Shown in pieces: positions 30,934 through 40,153 of a DNA stretch of 64,000 nt. A program made the position numbers and the translations under genes. Where the stretch lies: positions 37,508 to 101,507 of the forward strand of contig NETF01000007.1 in the NCBI GenBank assembly GCA_002172675.1, written 5' to 3'. Position 1 is the first letter of the stretch; every line of letters begins with the position of its first letter. The notes below the pieces were generated by a model. That model ran no database searches, was not told the DNA's origin, and worked only from the letters and a program-made list of their open reading frames with translations. This DNA comes from an unicellular cyanobacterium SU3. GTDB lineage: Bacteria; Cyanobacteriota; Cyanobacteriia; Cyanobacteriales; Microcystaceae.

Positions 30934-31479
30934 TCAGGGTTCATTTGTGAATCCCAAATTGTTTCCTTTATCGGCGTGAACTAAAGCCAGTTGTTGGTAG
31001 CGTTTAGCGTGTTCGATCATTTTTTCCCCTTCTTTTTCCGATAAGTCTCGAACCCGCCGGGCCGGAACGCCTACCACCAGCGATCGCGGTGGCACATCCT
31101 TATTTACAATGGCACCGGCACCGATTAAACTGCCGGTTCCGACTCGAATACCGTTTAAAATCACTGCTCCAATGCCGATGAGACAAGCTCTTTCAATATA
31201 AGCCCCGTGAATGACGGCGCGATGACCAATGGTAACGTATTCTTCTAAACAGGTAATTTCCCCTGGATCACCGTGTAAAATGGCTCCATCTTGGATATTG
31301 CTGTAGGCTCCAATTTTGATTTTTTCTACATCACCCCGCACCACAGCAGAATACCAAATACTTGCCCCTTGAGCAATTTCTACATCACCCACAATCACGG
31401 CATTGGGAGCAATAAAAGCAGCTTGAGAGAGATCTGGGGGTGGCCAATAAGAAGGAATGGAAAATAAGCGGTCTGGCAT
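30934..31479 (-). CDS. gamma-carbonic anhydrase-like hexapeptide protein
   Basis: Left-handed beta-helix protein of 181 residues. Hexapeptide repeats run through IVGDVEIAQGASIWYSAVVR, GAYSNIQDGAILHGD, VTIGHRAVIHGAYIERACLI and VILNGIRVGTGSLIGAGAIV. The metal-binding His residues expected for gamma-carbonic anhydrases are seen in ILHGD, IGHRAVIHG. PARRVRDLSEKE and a C-terminal helix close it. It resembles stand-alone gamma-CA/YrdA proteins and the N-terminal domain of CcmM; carbonic anhydrase activity is not assured. Confidence 0.85.
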   Translation of the reverse strand: MPDRLFSIPSYWPPPDLSQAAFIAPNAVIVGDVEIAQGASIWYSAVVRGDVEKIKIGAYSNIQDGAILHGDPGEITCLEEYVTIGHRAVIHGAYIERACLIGIGAVILNGIRVGTGSLIGAGAIVNKDVPPRSLVVGVPARRVRDLSEKEGEKMIEHAKRYQQLALVHADKGNNLGFTNEP

Positions 31480-31709
31480 AAATCTAAGCTAAATCTAAAA
31501 TCTCGCGGTAGAATCGAGGCGACCAGGATTTAGTCGATATAATAGCTACTAGCAACGGGTCTAAGGATATCATCAGCACCACTTAAGAATTGATTTACTT
31601 TTGTGCTGCTGAAGAACGCCGGTCTATCCTGCTGCTCAAAACACACACTTACTTATTGTTGCACAGGTATTTTAGACCACCCAGTGCAGTTATAAACAAC
31701 TAAAAACAG

Positions 31710-32213
31710 ATGACTCTAAGTTTACAATACCCTATTTACGGGCCAGAAATCCAATGTCCTCATTGTCGTCAGGTCATTCCTGCGTTAACCTTGACGGATA
31801 CCTACCTATGTCCTCGTCATGGTGCCTTTGAAGCTAACCCCCACAATAATGAGTTAGTTCATTTGCAGTCAGGTAGACACTGGCGACGGTGGGAAGGGGA
31901 ATGGTATCGACAACATACCCACCCTGATGGCATTCGTTTTGAAATTCACGAAGCCCTAGACCGATTGTATACCCAAGGCTATCGGGCAACTAAAGTCATT
32001 ATCGCCAACCGTTATAAAGACTTGGTGAGTACCTATTTAGAGCGTAATACCTCTTGGCGAGGAAACTCTAAGTCTGTACCTCGTTTGTATGGTTTGCCGG
32101 TGGAATTTAGCCCTGATATTCCTAAAGAACCTCATTGGAATGTTATCAATTTTGACCTAGAAAAAGAGCCAGGGGTTCCCAAACGTTATCCTTATTTTCG
32201 GTTATTTGAATAA
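31710..32213 (+). CDS. TIGR02652 family protein, zinc-ribbon-like
   Basis: Conserved cyanobacterial protein of 167 residues, function unknown. An N-terminal CPHCRQ and a CPRHGAFEANP pair look like a small zinc ribbon. The rest holds SGRHWRRWEGEWYRQHTHPD and ATKVIIANRYKDLVSTYLE, highly conserved in the family. It ends 2 bases before the VOC gene, and the Rieske gene follows 51 bases later, so the three probably share a transcript. Confidence 0.85.
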   Translation: MTLSLQYPIYGPEIQCPHCRQVIPALTLTDTYLCPRHGAFEANPHNNELVHLQSGRHWRRWEGEWYRQHTHPDGIRFEIHEALDRLYTQGYRATKVIIANRYKDLVSTYLERNTSWRGNSKSVPRLYGLPVEFSPDIPKEPHWNVINFDLEKEPGVPKRYPYFRLFE

Positions 32214-32215
32214 TC

Positions 32216-32650
32216 ATGCACCATGCTTCCATTCGCACGGCTAATATTCATCAAGCGATCGCTTTTTACGAACTGTTAGGGTTTACCGTCAAAGAACGAT
32301 TTACCACGGGTTATACCCTAGCCTGTTGGATGGAAGGGTTAGGGGGCAGAATTGAACTGATTCAAATTCCTGAACCCAAACCAGCCCCCGATGCTTTTGG
32401 GGATGAGCATTATGTGGGGTACTATCATCTATCTTTTGATTTAAGCGATCGCGTCTCGGATCTAACCACTTGGTTAACAACATTACAAACTCAGTTAACT
32501 GAGCTTTCTCAACAAGATCCGACTCAATTTTCTCCCCTAACCATTTTACTTGAACCTGAACAGCAAATGATCGGCGATACAGTCTATGAAGTGGCTTTTA
32601 TTGCCGATCGCGATGGTTTACCTTTAGAATTTATTCGGGTGATGAAATAA
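32216..32650 (+). CDS. VOC-family (glyoxalase-like) protein
   Basis: 144-residue vicinal-oxygen-chelate fold protein. It starts MHHASIRTANIHQAIAFYEL, the beta-alpha start of the fold with its metal-binding His. GRIELIQIPEP, VGYYHLSFDLSDRV and VAFIADRDGLPLEFIRV supply the remaining strands and a C-terminal metal Glu. Reaction unknown; lactoylglutathione lyase is only one of many family activities. It starts 2 bases after the previous gene. Confidence 0.85.
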   Translation: MHHASIRTANIHQAIAFYELLGFTVKERFTTGYTLACWMEGLGGRIELIQIPEPKPAPDAFGDEHYVGYYHLSFDLSDRVSDLTTWLTTLQTQLTELSQQDPTQFSPLTILLEPEQQMIGDTVYEVAFIADRDGLPLEFIRVMK

Positions 32651-32701
32651 TTAATAATTAATCGTTAATTATACTTGCCCTGAATCTTTGCTTAAATACC
32701 T

Positions 32702-34033
32702 ATGACATCAGAGTTTAATTTTTTTCACCATTGGTATCCTCTTATTCCTGTAGAAGATATTGATCCTAATTATCCCACTCCTGTTACATTATTAGGGTTA
32801 AGATTAGTGATTTGGAAACCGAGATCCTCAAATCATTATCAAGTTTTTTTGGATCAATGTCCTCATCGTTTAGCCCCTTTAAGTGAGGGAAGAATTGATG
32901 AAAATAGTGATAACTTAATGTGTAATTATCATGGTTGGGAATTTGATCAAAATGGGGTTTGTATAAGCATTCCTCAAGCAGAAAATAGCAAGATTCTAAC
33001 TAAAAATAAACAACAGTTTGCTTGTATTTCTTTTCCTTGCCGTCAAGTCAATGGTTTATTGTGGGTTTGGCCTGATAAAAATAGTCAAGACTTAGCTAAT
33101 AAAACACCTCTTCCTTTATCGCCTCAAATTGATGCTGATAATGGGTTTATTTGGTCGTCTTATGTACGAGATATGGCTTATGATTGGCAAACCTTAGTAG
33201 AAAATGTCGCCGATCCGAGTCATGTTCCCTATGCTCATCATGGGGTACAAGGAAACCGAAACAATGGACAACCGATCCCAATTGAAATTGTTAAATCTAC
33301 CCCTAATTTAATTGAAGCAAAAATAGAGCGAGGATTGAAATCAACCATTACCTTTGAACCGCCTTGTCGCTTGGAATATGCTATTAAAATTGGGGACAGT
33401 AATAAGCAAGTGGGATTAGTGGTTTACTGTTTGCCAGTTTCCCCTGGAAAATCAAGACTTGTCGGTCAATTTCCCCGAAATTTTGCTAAAGGTTTGATGC
33501 AAATAATTCCCCGTTGGTGGGAACATTTAACCACCCGACATTTAGTATTAGAAGGGGACATGATTTTATTACAACAACAAGAATATTATTTGCAGGAAAA
33601 AAAAGAGACAGAAAGCTGGAAAACTGCCTATAAATTACCGACACAAGCGGATCGTTTGGTGATTGAATTTCGACGATGGTTTGATACTTATTGTCAGGGT
33701 AAGTTACCTTGGGAAAAAGTGGGAATTAAAGATACAAATTTAACTATTAATGATAATCGTCAAGAAGTATTAGATCGTTATCATCAACATACTCAGCATT
33801 GTTCAAGTTGTCGAAATGCGTTAAATAACACAAAAAAATTAGAATTTATTTTGTTGATTGTTTCTATTTTTTCTACTATTGTATGTTCGGTAATGCCTGA
33901 TCAATTTCGTCAAGATTGGGGATTACTTTTAGCTGGCTTAATAATTGTCTCTTTAGGACTTTATAGCTGGCTAAAATGGTGGTTAGAACCCCGTTTTTAT
34001 TTTGTTGATTATGTTCATGCAGATAAAAAATAA
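32702..34033 (+). CDS. Rieske-type oxygenase, pheophorbide a oxygenase/Tic55-like
   Basis: 443-residue membrane-linked Rieske non-heme iron protein. The [2Fe-2S] ligands are CPHR and CNYHGW (about residues 54-84), and mononuclear iron ligands lie in NVADPSHVPYAHHG (D/H/H). Near the C-terminus HCSSCRNAL carries the CxxC typical of the PAO/Tic55/CAO family, followed by two transmembrane helices (about 378-420). Family members oxygenate chlorophyll-breakdown pigments; the cyanobacterial substrate is not settled. Confidence 0.88.
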   Translation: MTSEFNFFHHWYPLIPVEDIDPNYPTPVTLLGLRLVIWKPRSSNHYQVFLDQCPHRLAPLSEGRIDENSDNLMCNYHGWEFDQNGVCISIPQAENSKILTKNKQQFACISFPCRQVNGLLWVWPDKNSQDLANKTPLPLSPQIDADNGFIWSSYVRDMAYDWQTLVENVADPSHVPYAHHGVQGNRNNGQPIPIEIVKSTPNLIEAKIERGLKSTITFEPPCRLEYAIKIGDSNKQVGLVVYCLPVSPGKSRLVGQFPRNFAKGLMQIIPRWWEHLTTRHLVLEGDMILLQQQEYYLQEKKETESWKTAYKLPTQADRLVIEFRRWFDTYCQGKLPWEKVGIKDTNLTINDNRQEVLDRYHQHTQHCSSCRNALNNTKKLEFILLIVSIFSTIVCSVMPDQFRQDWGLLLAGLIIVSLGLYSWLKWWLEPRFYFVDYVHADKK

Positions 34034-34057
34034 TTTAAAAATTTTCATATTAAGTAA

Positions 34058-34074
34058 GGTGGGCAATGCCCACC
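34058..34074. repeat. 17-base palindrome, copy 2
   Basis: GGTGGGCAATGCCCACC, the reverse complement of the sequence at 21806-21822. It sits between the convergent Rieske and DUF937-like genes. Confidence 0.7.
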
Positions 34075-34088
34075 CCACCAGTTAAAGC

Positions 34089-34616
34089 TTATTTAGAAAG
34101 AAATCGCTTAGCTAAAGAGAGAGCATCAGCAACATCAACATCTTGATCGCCATCGGTATCAAGAAAACTCTGGAGAACCGAATTATTGCGCTGGCCTGGG
34201 GCTTTAGCGTTGTTAGCTCCTGCCTGTAATAATTGTAAAACGAGCGGAATCAAAGTGGGTAGCATTGATTGAATAACATCTCTGTTGAGTCCTGTCGAAG
34301 TAGCAGCTTCTTGGGCCATTTGTTCTTGTTTTTGGGGTGTCATGACAGCGTTAACCGCTTCAGTATCTGGGGAAGTTCCGCTATACTTTTCGATGACGGC
34401 TTCTGTTTCTTCTATTCCTTGGCTTTGCTGTTTTTCTTTTAAAGCAGATCGCACATATTTACCCACAATAGAAGTGATGACTTGACCTTTTTGAGTATCA
34501 ACACCGCCAACTTGAGATAACTGTTCTACCATATCGATAATTTGCGATAGTTGGCTCGAGCTTGCCTGTTTGCTTGGCTCATTGATGGCATTAAGAACTT
34601 GCTCAAATAAACTCAT
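34089..34616 (-). CDS. DUF937-like protein with a calcium-loop-like C-terminus
   Basis: About 175 residues from ATG 34616, which has AGGA upstream; the open frame reaches 34649 but the added residues are unconvincing. The helical N-terminal part (SQIIDMVEQLSQVGG, MLPTLIPLVLQLLQAG) resembles DUF937/YidB-like proteins. The C-terminus SFLDTDGDQDVDVADALSLA has a DxDxD calcium-loop pattern as in EF-hand or dockerin modules. Function unknown. A membrane-anchored gene (34650-35156) lies upstream on the same strand. Confidence 0.7.
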   Translation of the reverse strand: MSLFEQVLNAINEPSKQASSSQLSQIIDMVEQLSQVGGVDTQKGQVITSIVGKYVRSALKEKQQSQGIEETEAVIEKYSGTSPDTEAVNAVMTPQKQEQMAQEAATSTGLNRDVIQSMLPTLIPLVLQLLQAGANNAKAPGQRNNSVLQSFLDTDGDQDVDVADALSLAKRFLSK

Positions 34617-34649
34617 GTTTTTTTCCTGAATAGAATAGATTAAAAGCAA

Positions 34650-35156
34650 TTAGGACAAGACAAAATCTACATTATCCGTTCCCTGAGTTTCTCCTTTACC
34701 TGATTCTAATTTTTGTCCATTAACTTCTACGGCAAAAGGAGTATCTGAAAGTTCTAAATTGTAGTCAGTTTTTGAAGGGGTATAACCGACACTAGCAATC
34801 ATATCTCTTCCTTCATCAGTGTATTGAAACACTAACATTTGATTTTTGTCTTGCTTATTGTCCCTTGCCCAAATCACCATATAACTTTTTTCTTTGTACT
34901 CAAAAACTTTGGGGGGACGGTTAGGAACATAGCGATTAGCCTCAAAACTCTTATCGAGAAAGTCTTGAACCGACTCAGCTTTGACTACAGCATAAGCCAC
35001 TTCTTCTTGAGGTTCAGAAATTTCTTGATCTTCTTGAGATTCGTCAACTACTTCTTCTTGATCTCGGTTACGCAGATAGTCCACAGCCTTTTTAGTACCG
35101 ATGGCTCCCAATGCAGTTAAACCAGCGCCTGCTAATATTTTATGAATGTTTTTCAT
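34650..35156 (-). CDS. membrane-anchored acidic protein of unknown function
   Basis: 168 residues. The N-terminus (about 5-22) is hydrophobic with Gly/Ala (KILAGAGLTALGAIGTKKAV), then a highly acidic linker (NRDQEEVVDESQEDQEISEP) and a folded part with YVPNRPPKVFEYKEKSYMV. No family recognised. Its stop is 33 bases before the next gene's start on the same strand, so the two may be co-transcribed. It is transcribed away from psaD. Confidence 0.65.
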   Translation of the reverse strand: MKNIHKILAGAGLTALGAIGTKKAVDYLRNRDQEEVVDESQEDQEISEPQEEVAYAVVKAESVQDFLDKSFEANRYVPNRPPKVFEYKEKSYMVIWARDNKQDKNQMLVFQYTDEGRDMIASVGYTPSKTDYNLELSDTPFAVEVNGQKLESGKGETQGTDNVDFVLS

Positions 35157-35304
35157 CTAAAATCTCCCAAAGATTAGCTTACAGTTTAGATTTTATCCCC
35201 CTTTGGCACAGGGAAATAGACAAGCCTCAATATTCTAAAAGTGATGAGATGTTTATTTCATCTACCTGCGAGTAGGTTTAAACTGATATGGAGCTTGATT
35301 AAAC

Positions 35305-35310
35305 TATAAT
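35305..35310 (+). promoter_or_regulatory. candidate -10 element of the psaD promoter
   Basis: TATAAT lies 142 bases before the psaD ATG, which would leave a leader of about 135 bases, in keeping with light-regulated psa genes that have long leaders. No clear -35 is seen. Consensus match only. Confidence 0.4.
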
Positions 35311-35452
35311 TTGACTCACAATACTCTGCCCAACACCCAACACCCCATTCCCCCGAAGCAATTGTTACAGTTCTTTACTAATTTAGGTAACAACGTAGAA
35401 CTGAGTGATACCATTCCCTAAAACACCTTTTTTTGAGGGAAATAAAAACATC

Positions 35453-35881
35453 ATGGCAGAAGAGCTTAAAGGACAGCCTCCCAAATTCGGTGGCAGCACC
35501 GGCGGTTTACTCTCGAAAGCAGAACGGGAAGAAAAATACGCCATCACCTGGACTAGCAAATCAGAGCAAGTCTTTGAAATGCCGACAGGTGGGGCTGCCA
35601 TTATGAATGAAGGAGAAAATCTCCTCTATTTATCTCGTAAAGAACAATGTCTGGCTCTGGGAACCCAGTTACGGACTAAATTCAAGCCCAAAATTCAAGA
35701 CTACAAAATCTATCGCATCTATCCCAGTGGTGAAATTCAATATCTTCACCCTGCAGATGGTGTGTTCCCCGAAAAAGTTAACGAAGGCCGTGGATATAAC
35801 GGTAAAAAAGATAGAAAAATTGGGGATAATCCCGAACCTGTTACCCTCAAGTTCTCCGGTAACGCTCCCTACGACGTTTAA
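35453..35881 (+). CDS. psaD: photosystem I reaction center subunit II
   Basis: Stromal subunit of photosystem I that docks ferredoxin. 142 residues from ATG 35453: [20 protein letters not shown] is the usual cyanobacterial start, so the 16 codons further upstream (ATT-type start) are excluded. [53 protein letters not shown] and the C-terminal [16 protein letters not shown] block (here [18 protein letters not shown]) are diagnostic. The gene is monocistronic, downstream of a long AT-rich leader. Confidence 0.97.
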   Translation: MAEELKGQPPKFGGSTGGLLSKAEREEKYAITWTSKSEQVFEMPTGGAAIMNEGENLLYLSRKEQCLALGTQLRTKFKPKIQDYKIYRIYPSGEIQYLHPADGVFPEKVNEGRGYNGKKDRKIGDNPEPVTLKFSGNAPYDV

Positions 35882-36127
35882 TAGTTAAAGGGTTGGGTGT
35901 TAGGGGAAAGAAAACCTCTTAAATCTACGACTTTGCTCAGATTTAACCTTCATTCTCATTCCCTAAGCCCAAAATAAGCTAATAGTGGTCAGATATCAAT
36001 GACTCTACATCAATGACTCAATGATCGGTACAATAATCTGGTAATCATTGATGATCTGATAATTGGTAACTGGCCACAGCTTATTTTTACCTTCCTTTAA
36101 CTCCGAACCCCTAAATCACGCTGAATT

Positions 36128-37651
36128 ATGATGTTTCCTGACTTTGAGCAGTTTTCTGTATTAGCACAACAGGGTAACTTTGTTCCGATTTATCAAGAAT
36201 GGGTGGCGGATCTCGAAACCCCTGTTTCTTCTTGGTACAAAGTGTGTGGCGATCGCCCCTATAGTTTTTTATTAGAATCGGTAGAGGGGGGAGAAAATCT
36301 AGGGCGTTACAGCTTTTTAGGCTGTGATCCGATGTGGATTTTATCCGCTAGAGGAAACATCACTACCCAAACCTATCGGGATGGTAAGGTAACAACCTTT
36401 GAGGGCAACCCGTTTGATATTTTGACCGACTGTTTAGCCTCCATTAAACCCGTCACCGTGCCTGAACTGCCTTCGGGGATAGGGGGTTTATTTGGGTTTT
36501 GGGGTTATGAATTAATTAACTGGATCGAACCAAGAGTGCCCATTTATCCCATCACCGACGATGATCTACCGGATGGAGTTTGGATGCAAGTGGATCATCT
36601 GATTATTTTTGATCAGGTGAAACGGAAAATCTGGGCGATCGCCTATGCTGATCTCAGAGATGAAACCATTAGTTTAGAACAAGCTTATCAACAAGCTTGC
36701 GATCGCGTGACAAAATTGGTCCTAAAGCTACAATTACCCTTACCCATCCAAGGTAAAACCTTAGAATTAAAACCTAACTCAGAAGAAACCCCACCATTAC
36801 ACTACACCAGCAACACAGAACGCCCTCAGTTCTGCAAAAACGTCCGTCAGGCAAAAGAATACATTCGTGCCGGGGATATTTTCCAAGTGGTGCTTTCCCA
36901 ACGCTTACAAGCCCATTATGAAGACGATCCCTTTAATCTCTATCGCTCTTTAAGATTGATCAATCCTTCCCCTTACATGGCCTATTATAATTTTGGAGAT
37001 TGGCAGATTATTGGCTCCAGTCCTGAAGTTATGGTTAAAGCCGAACGCACAGAAGATGGATCCTTAACCGCTACGTTACGCCCCATTGCAGGAACCAGGA
37101 AACGGGGCAAAACGCCAACCGAAGATCAAGCTTTAGCCGAAGACTTATTACAAGATCCCAAGGAAATCGCAGAACACGTGATGTTAGTAGACTTAGGGCG
37201 CAATGATCTGGGCCGGGCCTGTTGTGAAGGCAGTGTCACCGTTAACGAGTTAATGGTCATCGAACGTTATTCCCATGTGATGCACATTGTTAGTAATGTG
37301 ATTGGAAAATTAGTAGCCCCTAAAACTCCCTGGGACTTATTTAAAGCCTGTTTTCCTGCCGGAACCGTTAGCGGTGCGCCGAAAATTCGCGCGATGGAAA
37401 TTATTAATGAATTAGAACCAGAACGTAGGGGACCCTATTCTGGGGTGTACGGCTATTATGATTTTGAAGGACAATTAAATACAGCGATCGCCATTCGCAC
37501 CATGGTGGTGCGTCCGTTAGGCAGTGGTCAACATATGGTTTGTGTGCAAGCAGGGGCTGGTTTAGTGGCTGACTCTGACCCAGAAACGGAATATGAGGAA
37601 ACTATGAATAAAGCCAGAGGGTTATTAGAGGCAATTAGCTGTTTAAGTTAA
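36128..37651 (+). CDS. trpE: anthranilate synthase component I
   Basis: Makes anthranilate from chorismate with ammonia supplied by TrpG, first step of tryptophan synthesis. 507 residues. The N-terminal regulatory part has LLESVEGGENLGRYSFLG, the tryptophan-binding LLES block. The chorismate domain holds GDIFQVVLSQRL, IAGTRKRGKTPTED, LGRNDLGRA and FPAGTVSGAPKIRAMEII, all intact. The family also includes PabB, but the long N-terminal domain with the LLES motif favours TrpE. Monocistronic. Confidence 0.93.
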   Translation: MMFPDFEQFSVLAQQGNFVPIYQEWVADLETPVSSWYKVCGDRPYSFLLESVEGGENLGRYSFLGCDPMWILSARGNITTQTYRDGKVTTFEGNPFDILTDCLASIKPVTVPELPSGIGGLFGFWGYELINWIEPRVPIYPITDDDLPDGVWMQVDHLIIFDQVKRKIWAIAYADLRDETISLEQAYQQACDRVTKLVLKLQLPLPIQGKTLELKPNSEETPPLHYTSNTERPQFCKNVRQAKEYIRAGDIFQVVLSQRLQAHYEDDPFNLYRSLRLINPSPYMAYYNFGDWQIIGSSPEVMVKAERTEDGSLTATLRPIAGTRKRGKTPTEDQALAEDLLQDPKEIAEHVMLVDLGRNDLGRACCEGSVTVNELMVIERYSHVMHIVSNVIGKLVAPKTPWDLFKACFPAGTVSGAPKIRAMEIINELEPERRGPYSGVYGYYDFEGQLNTAIAIRTMVVRPLGSGQHMVCVQAGAGLVADSDPETEYEETMNKARGLLEAISCLS

Positions 37652-37692
37652 AATAAAATAATAATCAACTGGTCTAGGGGTTATAGCTAAAA

Positions 37693-37998
37693 ATGTTAAC
37701 CGCAGAAAATGTTTACCAAACGACTTGTTATCAGCGTCAAGGAAATGAATTGGTTAACGCTCAAAGTTGTACCGTTACTTTAGAATACGAACATCCAGAA
37801 AATGGACTAGACTGGGAAATTATGACCCTCAATGGAGAAGTGTATCATTACCGCAATTTAGGCACAGGGGTTGAAATTTGGAGTCACCTAACTCAACAAT
37901 GGACTCGGGTAAACATAACAGACTGGTTTCCAGAAAAAGAAGGCATTCTCTGTTGGGATAGCTTTTGTGCTGACTGGCGAGAGATTCCCTTAGATTAG
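37693..37998 (+). CDS. conserved cyanobacterial protein of unknown function
   Basis: 101 residues, soluble, rich in Trp and acidic residues: HPENGLDWEIMTLNGEVYHY, TGVEIWSHLTQQW, ITDWFPEKEGILCWDSFC. No membrane segment or signal peptide and no family I can name. It lies between trpE (41 bases) and rlmD (37 bases) on the same strand, with a possible shared transcript. Confidence 0.65.
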   Translation: MLTAENVYQTTCYQRQGNELVNAQSCTVTLEYEHPENGLDWEIMTLNGEVYHYRNLGTGVEIWSHLTQQWTRVNITDWFPEKEGILCWDSFCADWREIPLD

Positions 37999-38035
37999 CA
38001 AGGGAGCAGGGATCAGGGAGCGCAGGAGAAAAATT

Positions 38036-39403
38036 ATGAATCAAGATTATCAACAAGGAAATTTGGTTGAATTAGATATTATCGATCTTAGTCATAGTGG
38101 GGACGGGGTAGGTAAATTAGACGGAAAAGCGGTTTTTGTCTCGGATACGGTTACAGGCGATCACATTTTAGCCCGTTTAACCCACGTTAAAAAACAATAC
38201 GCTTACGGAAAATTACAAGAAATTATCTCACCCTCTCCCCATCGTATTCGACCGAATTGTATCGTGGCTGATAAATGTGGGGGCTGTCAGTGGCAACATA
38301 TTTCCCCTGACTATCAACTCACCGCCAAAGAAAACCAAGTCATTCAAGCTTTAAAACGGCTCGGTGGTTTCGAGAATCCACCGATTCTGCCTATTTTATC
38401 ATCCCCAGAAATTCTAGGGTATCGCAACAAAGCCACTTACCCTCTGAGACGTTCAAACACAGGGAATGTACAAGCTGGCTATTATCAACGTAATACTCAC
38501 CAACTGATTAACCTTAATCAATGTCCCATTCAAGATGCTCGTCTTAATCCGATTTTGGCCGAGGTTAAACAAGATATACAAGCACAAGGTTGGAGTATTT
38601 ATAATGAAACCACAGGAACTGGTAAACTGAGACATTTAGGGTTGCGTATTGGCAGAAGAACAGGAGAAATATTATTAACCCTTGTCAGTACGAGTAAAAA
38701 TCTCACTAATTTTCAACAACAAGCTGAAACTTGGCTACAACGCTATCCTGATTTGGTGGGAGTATCGATTAATTATAATCCCCATCAAGGTAACAAGATT
38801 TTTGGTGAAGAAACTTTTAATTATGTGGGTCGTCCTTATCTAATAGAAATCTTCGGTGAACTCAACTTTCAATTAAGTTCTAATACCTTCTTTCAAGTTA
38901 ACACCGACGGAGCAGAACTGCTCTTAAAGGTTCTGTTAGAAAAATTGTCTTTTACAGGGGAAGAAAACTTAATTGATGCTTATTGTGGTGTCGGAACTTT
39001 TACCTTACCTTTAGCGCAACAAGTCGCTCAAGCTATCGGTATTGAAAGTCATAAAATGGCCGTCGAACAAGCCATAAATAATGCAAAGATTAATGGCGTT
39101 AATAATGTAGAATTTTATCAAGGAACCGTTGAAACAATGTTACCATTCCTTGATTTTTCTCCTGATATTGTCGTGCTTGATCCTCCCCGTAAAGGTTGCG
39201 ATCGCAGGGTTATAGATACCTTAAAAGAAATGGGTTCTCCTGTAATAATTTATATTAGTTGTCAGCCTTCGACTTTAGCTCGTGACTTACAAAAGTTATG
39301 TCAACAAGACCTTTATACATTGCAGTGGATACAACCGATTGATTTCTTTCCACAAACTCCTCACATCGAATCAATGGCTTTGATTCGACATAATATTGGC
39401 TAA
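38036..39403 (+). CDS. rlmD: 23S rRNA (uracil(1939)-C(5))-methyltransferase RlmD
   Basis: SAM-dependent rRNA methyltransferase with an iron-sulfur cluster, 455 residues. An N-terminal TRAM domain (about 8-65) binds RNA. CIVADKCGGCQWQHISP gives the cluster cysteines. The methylase motifs LIDAYCGVGTFTLPLA, VVLDPPRKGCD and YISCQPSTLARDL (nucleophile Cys) are intact. RBS GGAG lies 8 bases before the ATG. TrmA-like enzymes share the fold but lack TRAM and the cluster. Confidence 0.93.
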   Translation: MNQDYQQGNLVELDIIDLSHSGDGVGKLDGKAVFVSDTVTGDHILARLTHVKKQYAYGKLQEIISPSPHRIRPNCIVADKCGGCQWQHISPDYQLTAKENQVIQALKRLGGFENPPILPILSSPEILGYRNKATYPLRRSNTGNVQAGYYQRNTHQLINLNQCPIQDARLNPILAEVKQDIQAQGWSIYNETTGTGKLRHLGLRIGRRTGEILLTLVSTSKNLTNFQQQAETWLQRYPDLVGVSINYNPHQGNKIFGEETFNYVGRPYLIEIFGELNFQLSSNTFFQVNTDGAELLLKVLLEKLSFTGEENLIDAYCGVGTFTLPLAQQVAQAIGIESHKMAVEQAINNAKINGVNNVEFYQGTVETMLPFLDFSPDIVVLDPPRKGCDRRVIDTLKEMGSPVIIYISCQPSTLARDLQKLCQQDLYTLQWIQPIDFFPQTPHIESMALIRHNIG

Positions 39404-39632
39404 TATGTTATAATAAAGTTAGTTATTAAACTAATCATGTTAATTGTTTGTTTTAAAAATTCCCACTTAGCCCATACTCTTAACCTAAAGATAACGATTC
39501 CTAAAGCCATGTTATAGCTGAAACTAAGTTTTTTAATTCCATCATTCTGTTGTCTAAATATCTAGACAAGGGTTATCTAAAACCAAAATCATAGAATATC
39601 TGTAAAAAAATTCAACTTAGAGGTGACAGCAC

Positions 39633-40088
39633 GTGCTTGCTATTTCCCTACCGCAAACCAAGCGATACGGTTGTACAATGAGCTTCACATCAACGCTCTA
39701 TTTGTGTCCGGTTCTTGACTTATTATTAGCTAAAATTCCTGACGATTTACAGCCAGAACTCAGACTAGGACTACAAGAAGCCTTGGTCAATGCGGCCAAA
39801 CACGGCAATAAACTCGACCCTACCAAGTCTATTGTTGTTCAATTTTCTATCACTTCGGAAGGTTATTCTTGGGTCATATCAGACCAAGGGAAAGGGTTTT
39901 CCTCTCATCATAGTTGTCCAGACCATTCTTTAGAAGCATTACCCCCCGACGAATCAGAAAACGGCAGGGGGTTTTGTTTGTTGCATGAGATTTTTGATCA
40001 AGTCCATTGGAATCAGCAAAAAACAGAGTTAAGATTGTGCAAGCAACTGAAAAAAGGGAAAAGACAGCTATTATCAATTAATAATTAA
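39633..40088 (+). CDS. GHKL ATPase, RsbW/anti-sigma-type Ser/Thr kinase
   Basis: Small ATP-binding protein of 151 residues with the N-box RLGLQEALVNAAKHGNKLDP, the G1 box VISDQGKGF and G2 block ENGRGFCLLHEIFD of histidine-kinase-type ATPases. Stand-alone members of this size are usually anti-sigma factor kinases or partners of PP2C phosphatases. GTG at 39633 has AGAGGTG upstream at the right distance; ATG at 39678 is an alternative. No partner gene is adjacent. Confidence 0.85.
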   Translation: MLAISLPQTKRYGCTMSFTSTLYLCPVLDLLLAKIPDDLQPELRLGLQEALVNAAKHGNKLDPTKSIVVQFSITSEGYSWVISDQGKGFSSHHSCPDHSLEALPPDESENGRGFCLLHEIFDQVHWNQQKTELRLCKQLKKGKRQLLSINN

Positions 40089-40111
40089 TAATTTATAATT
40101 AGTAATGATTG

Positions 40112-40148
40112 AACTGGGTTATTAGTTAGATAAAAGCCCAGTTTTTTT
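40112..40148 (+). terminator. rho-independent terminator after the GHKL gene
   Basis: AACTGGG and CCCAGTT form a 7-bp stem with an 18-base loop, then a run of seven T (40142-40148). It sits between convergent genes. Confidence 0.7.
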
Positions 40149-40153
40149 ATAGA

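Noticed and set aside
39404..39632. Minus-strand peptide resembling NMALGIVIFRLRVWAKWEFL in the spacer after rlmD
   Set aside because: Only about 35 codons, no RBS and no homologue recognised; left as an unannotated spacer.
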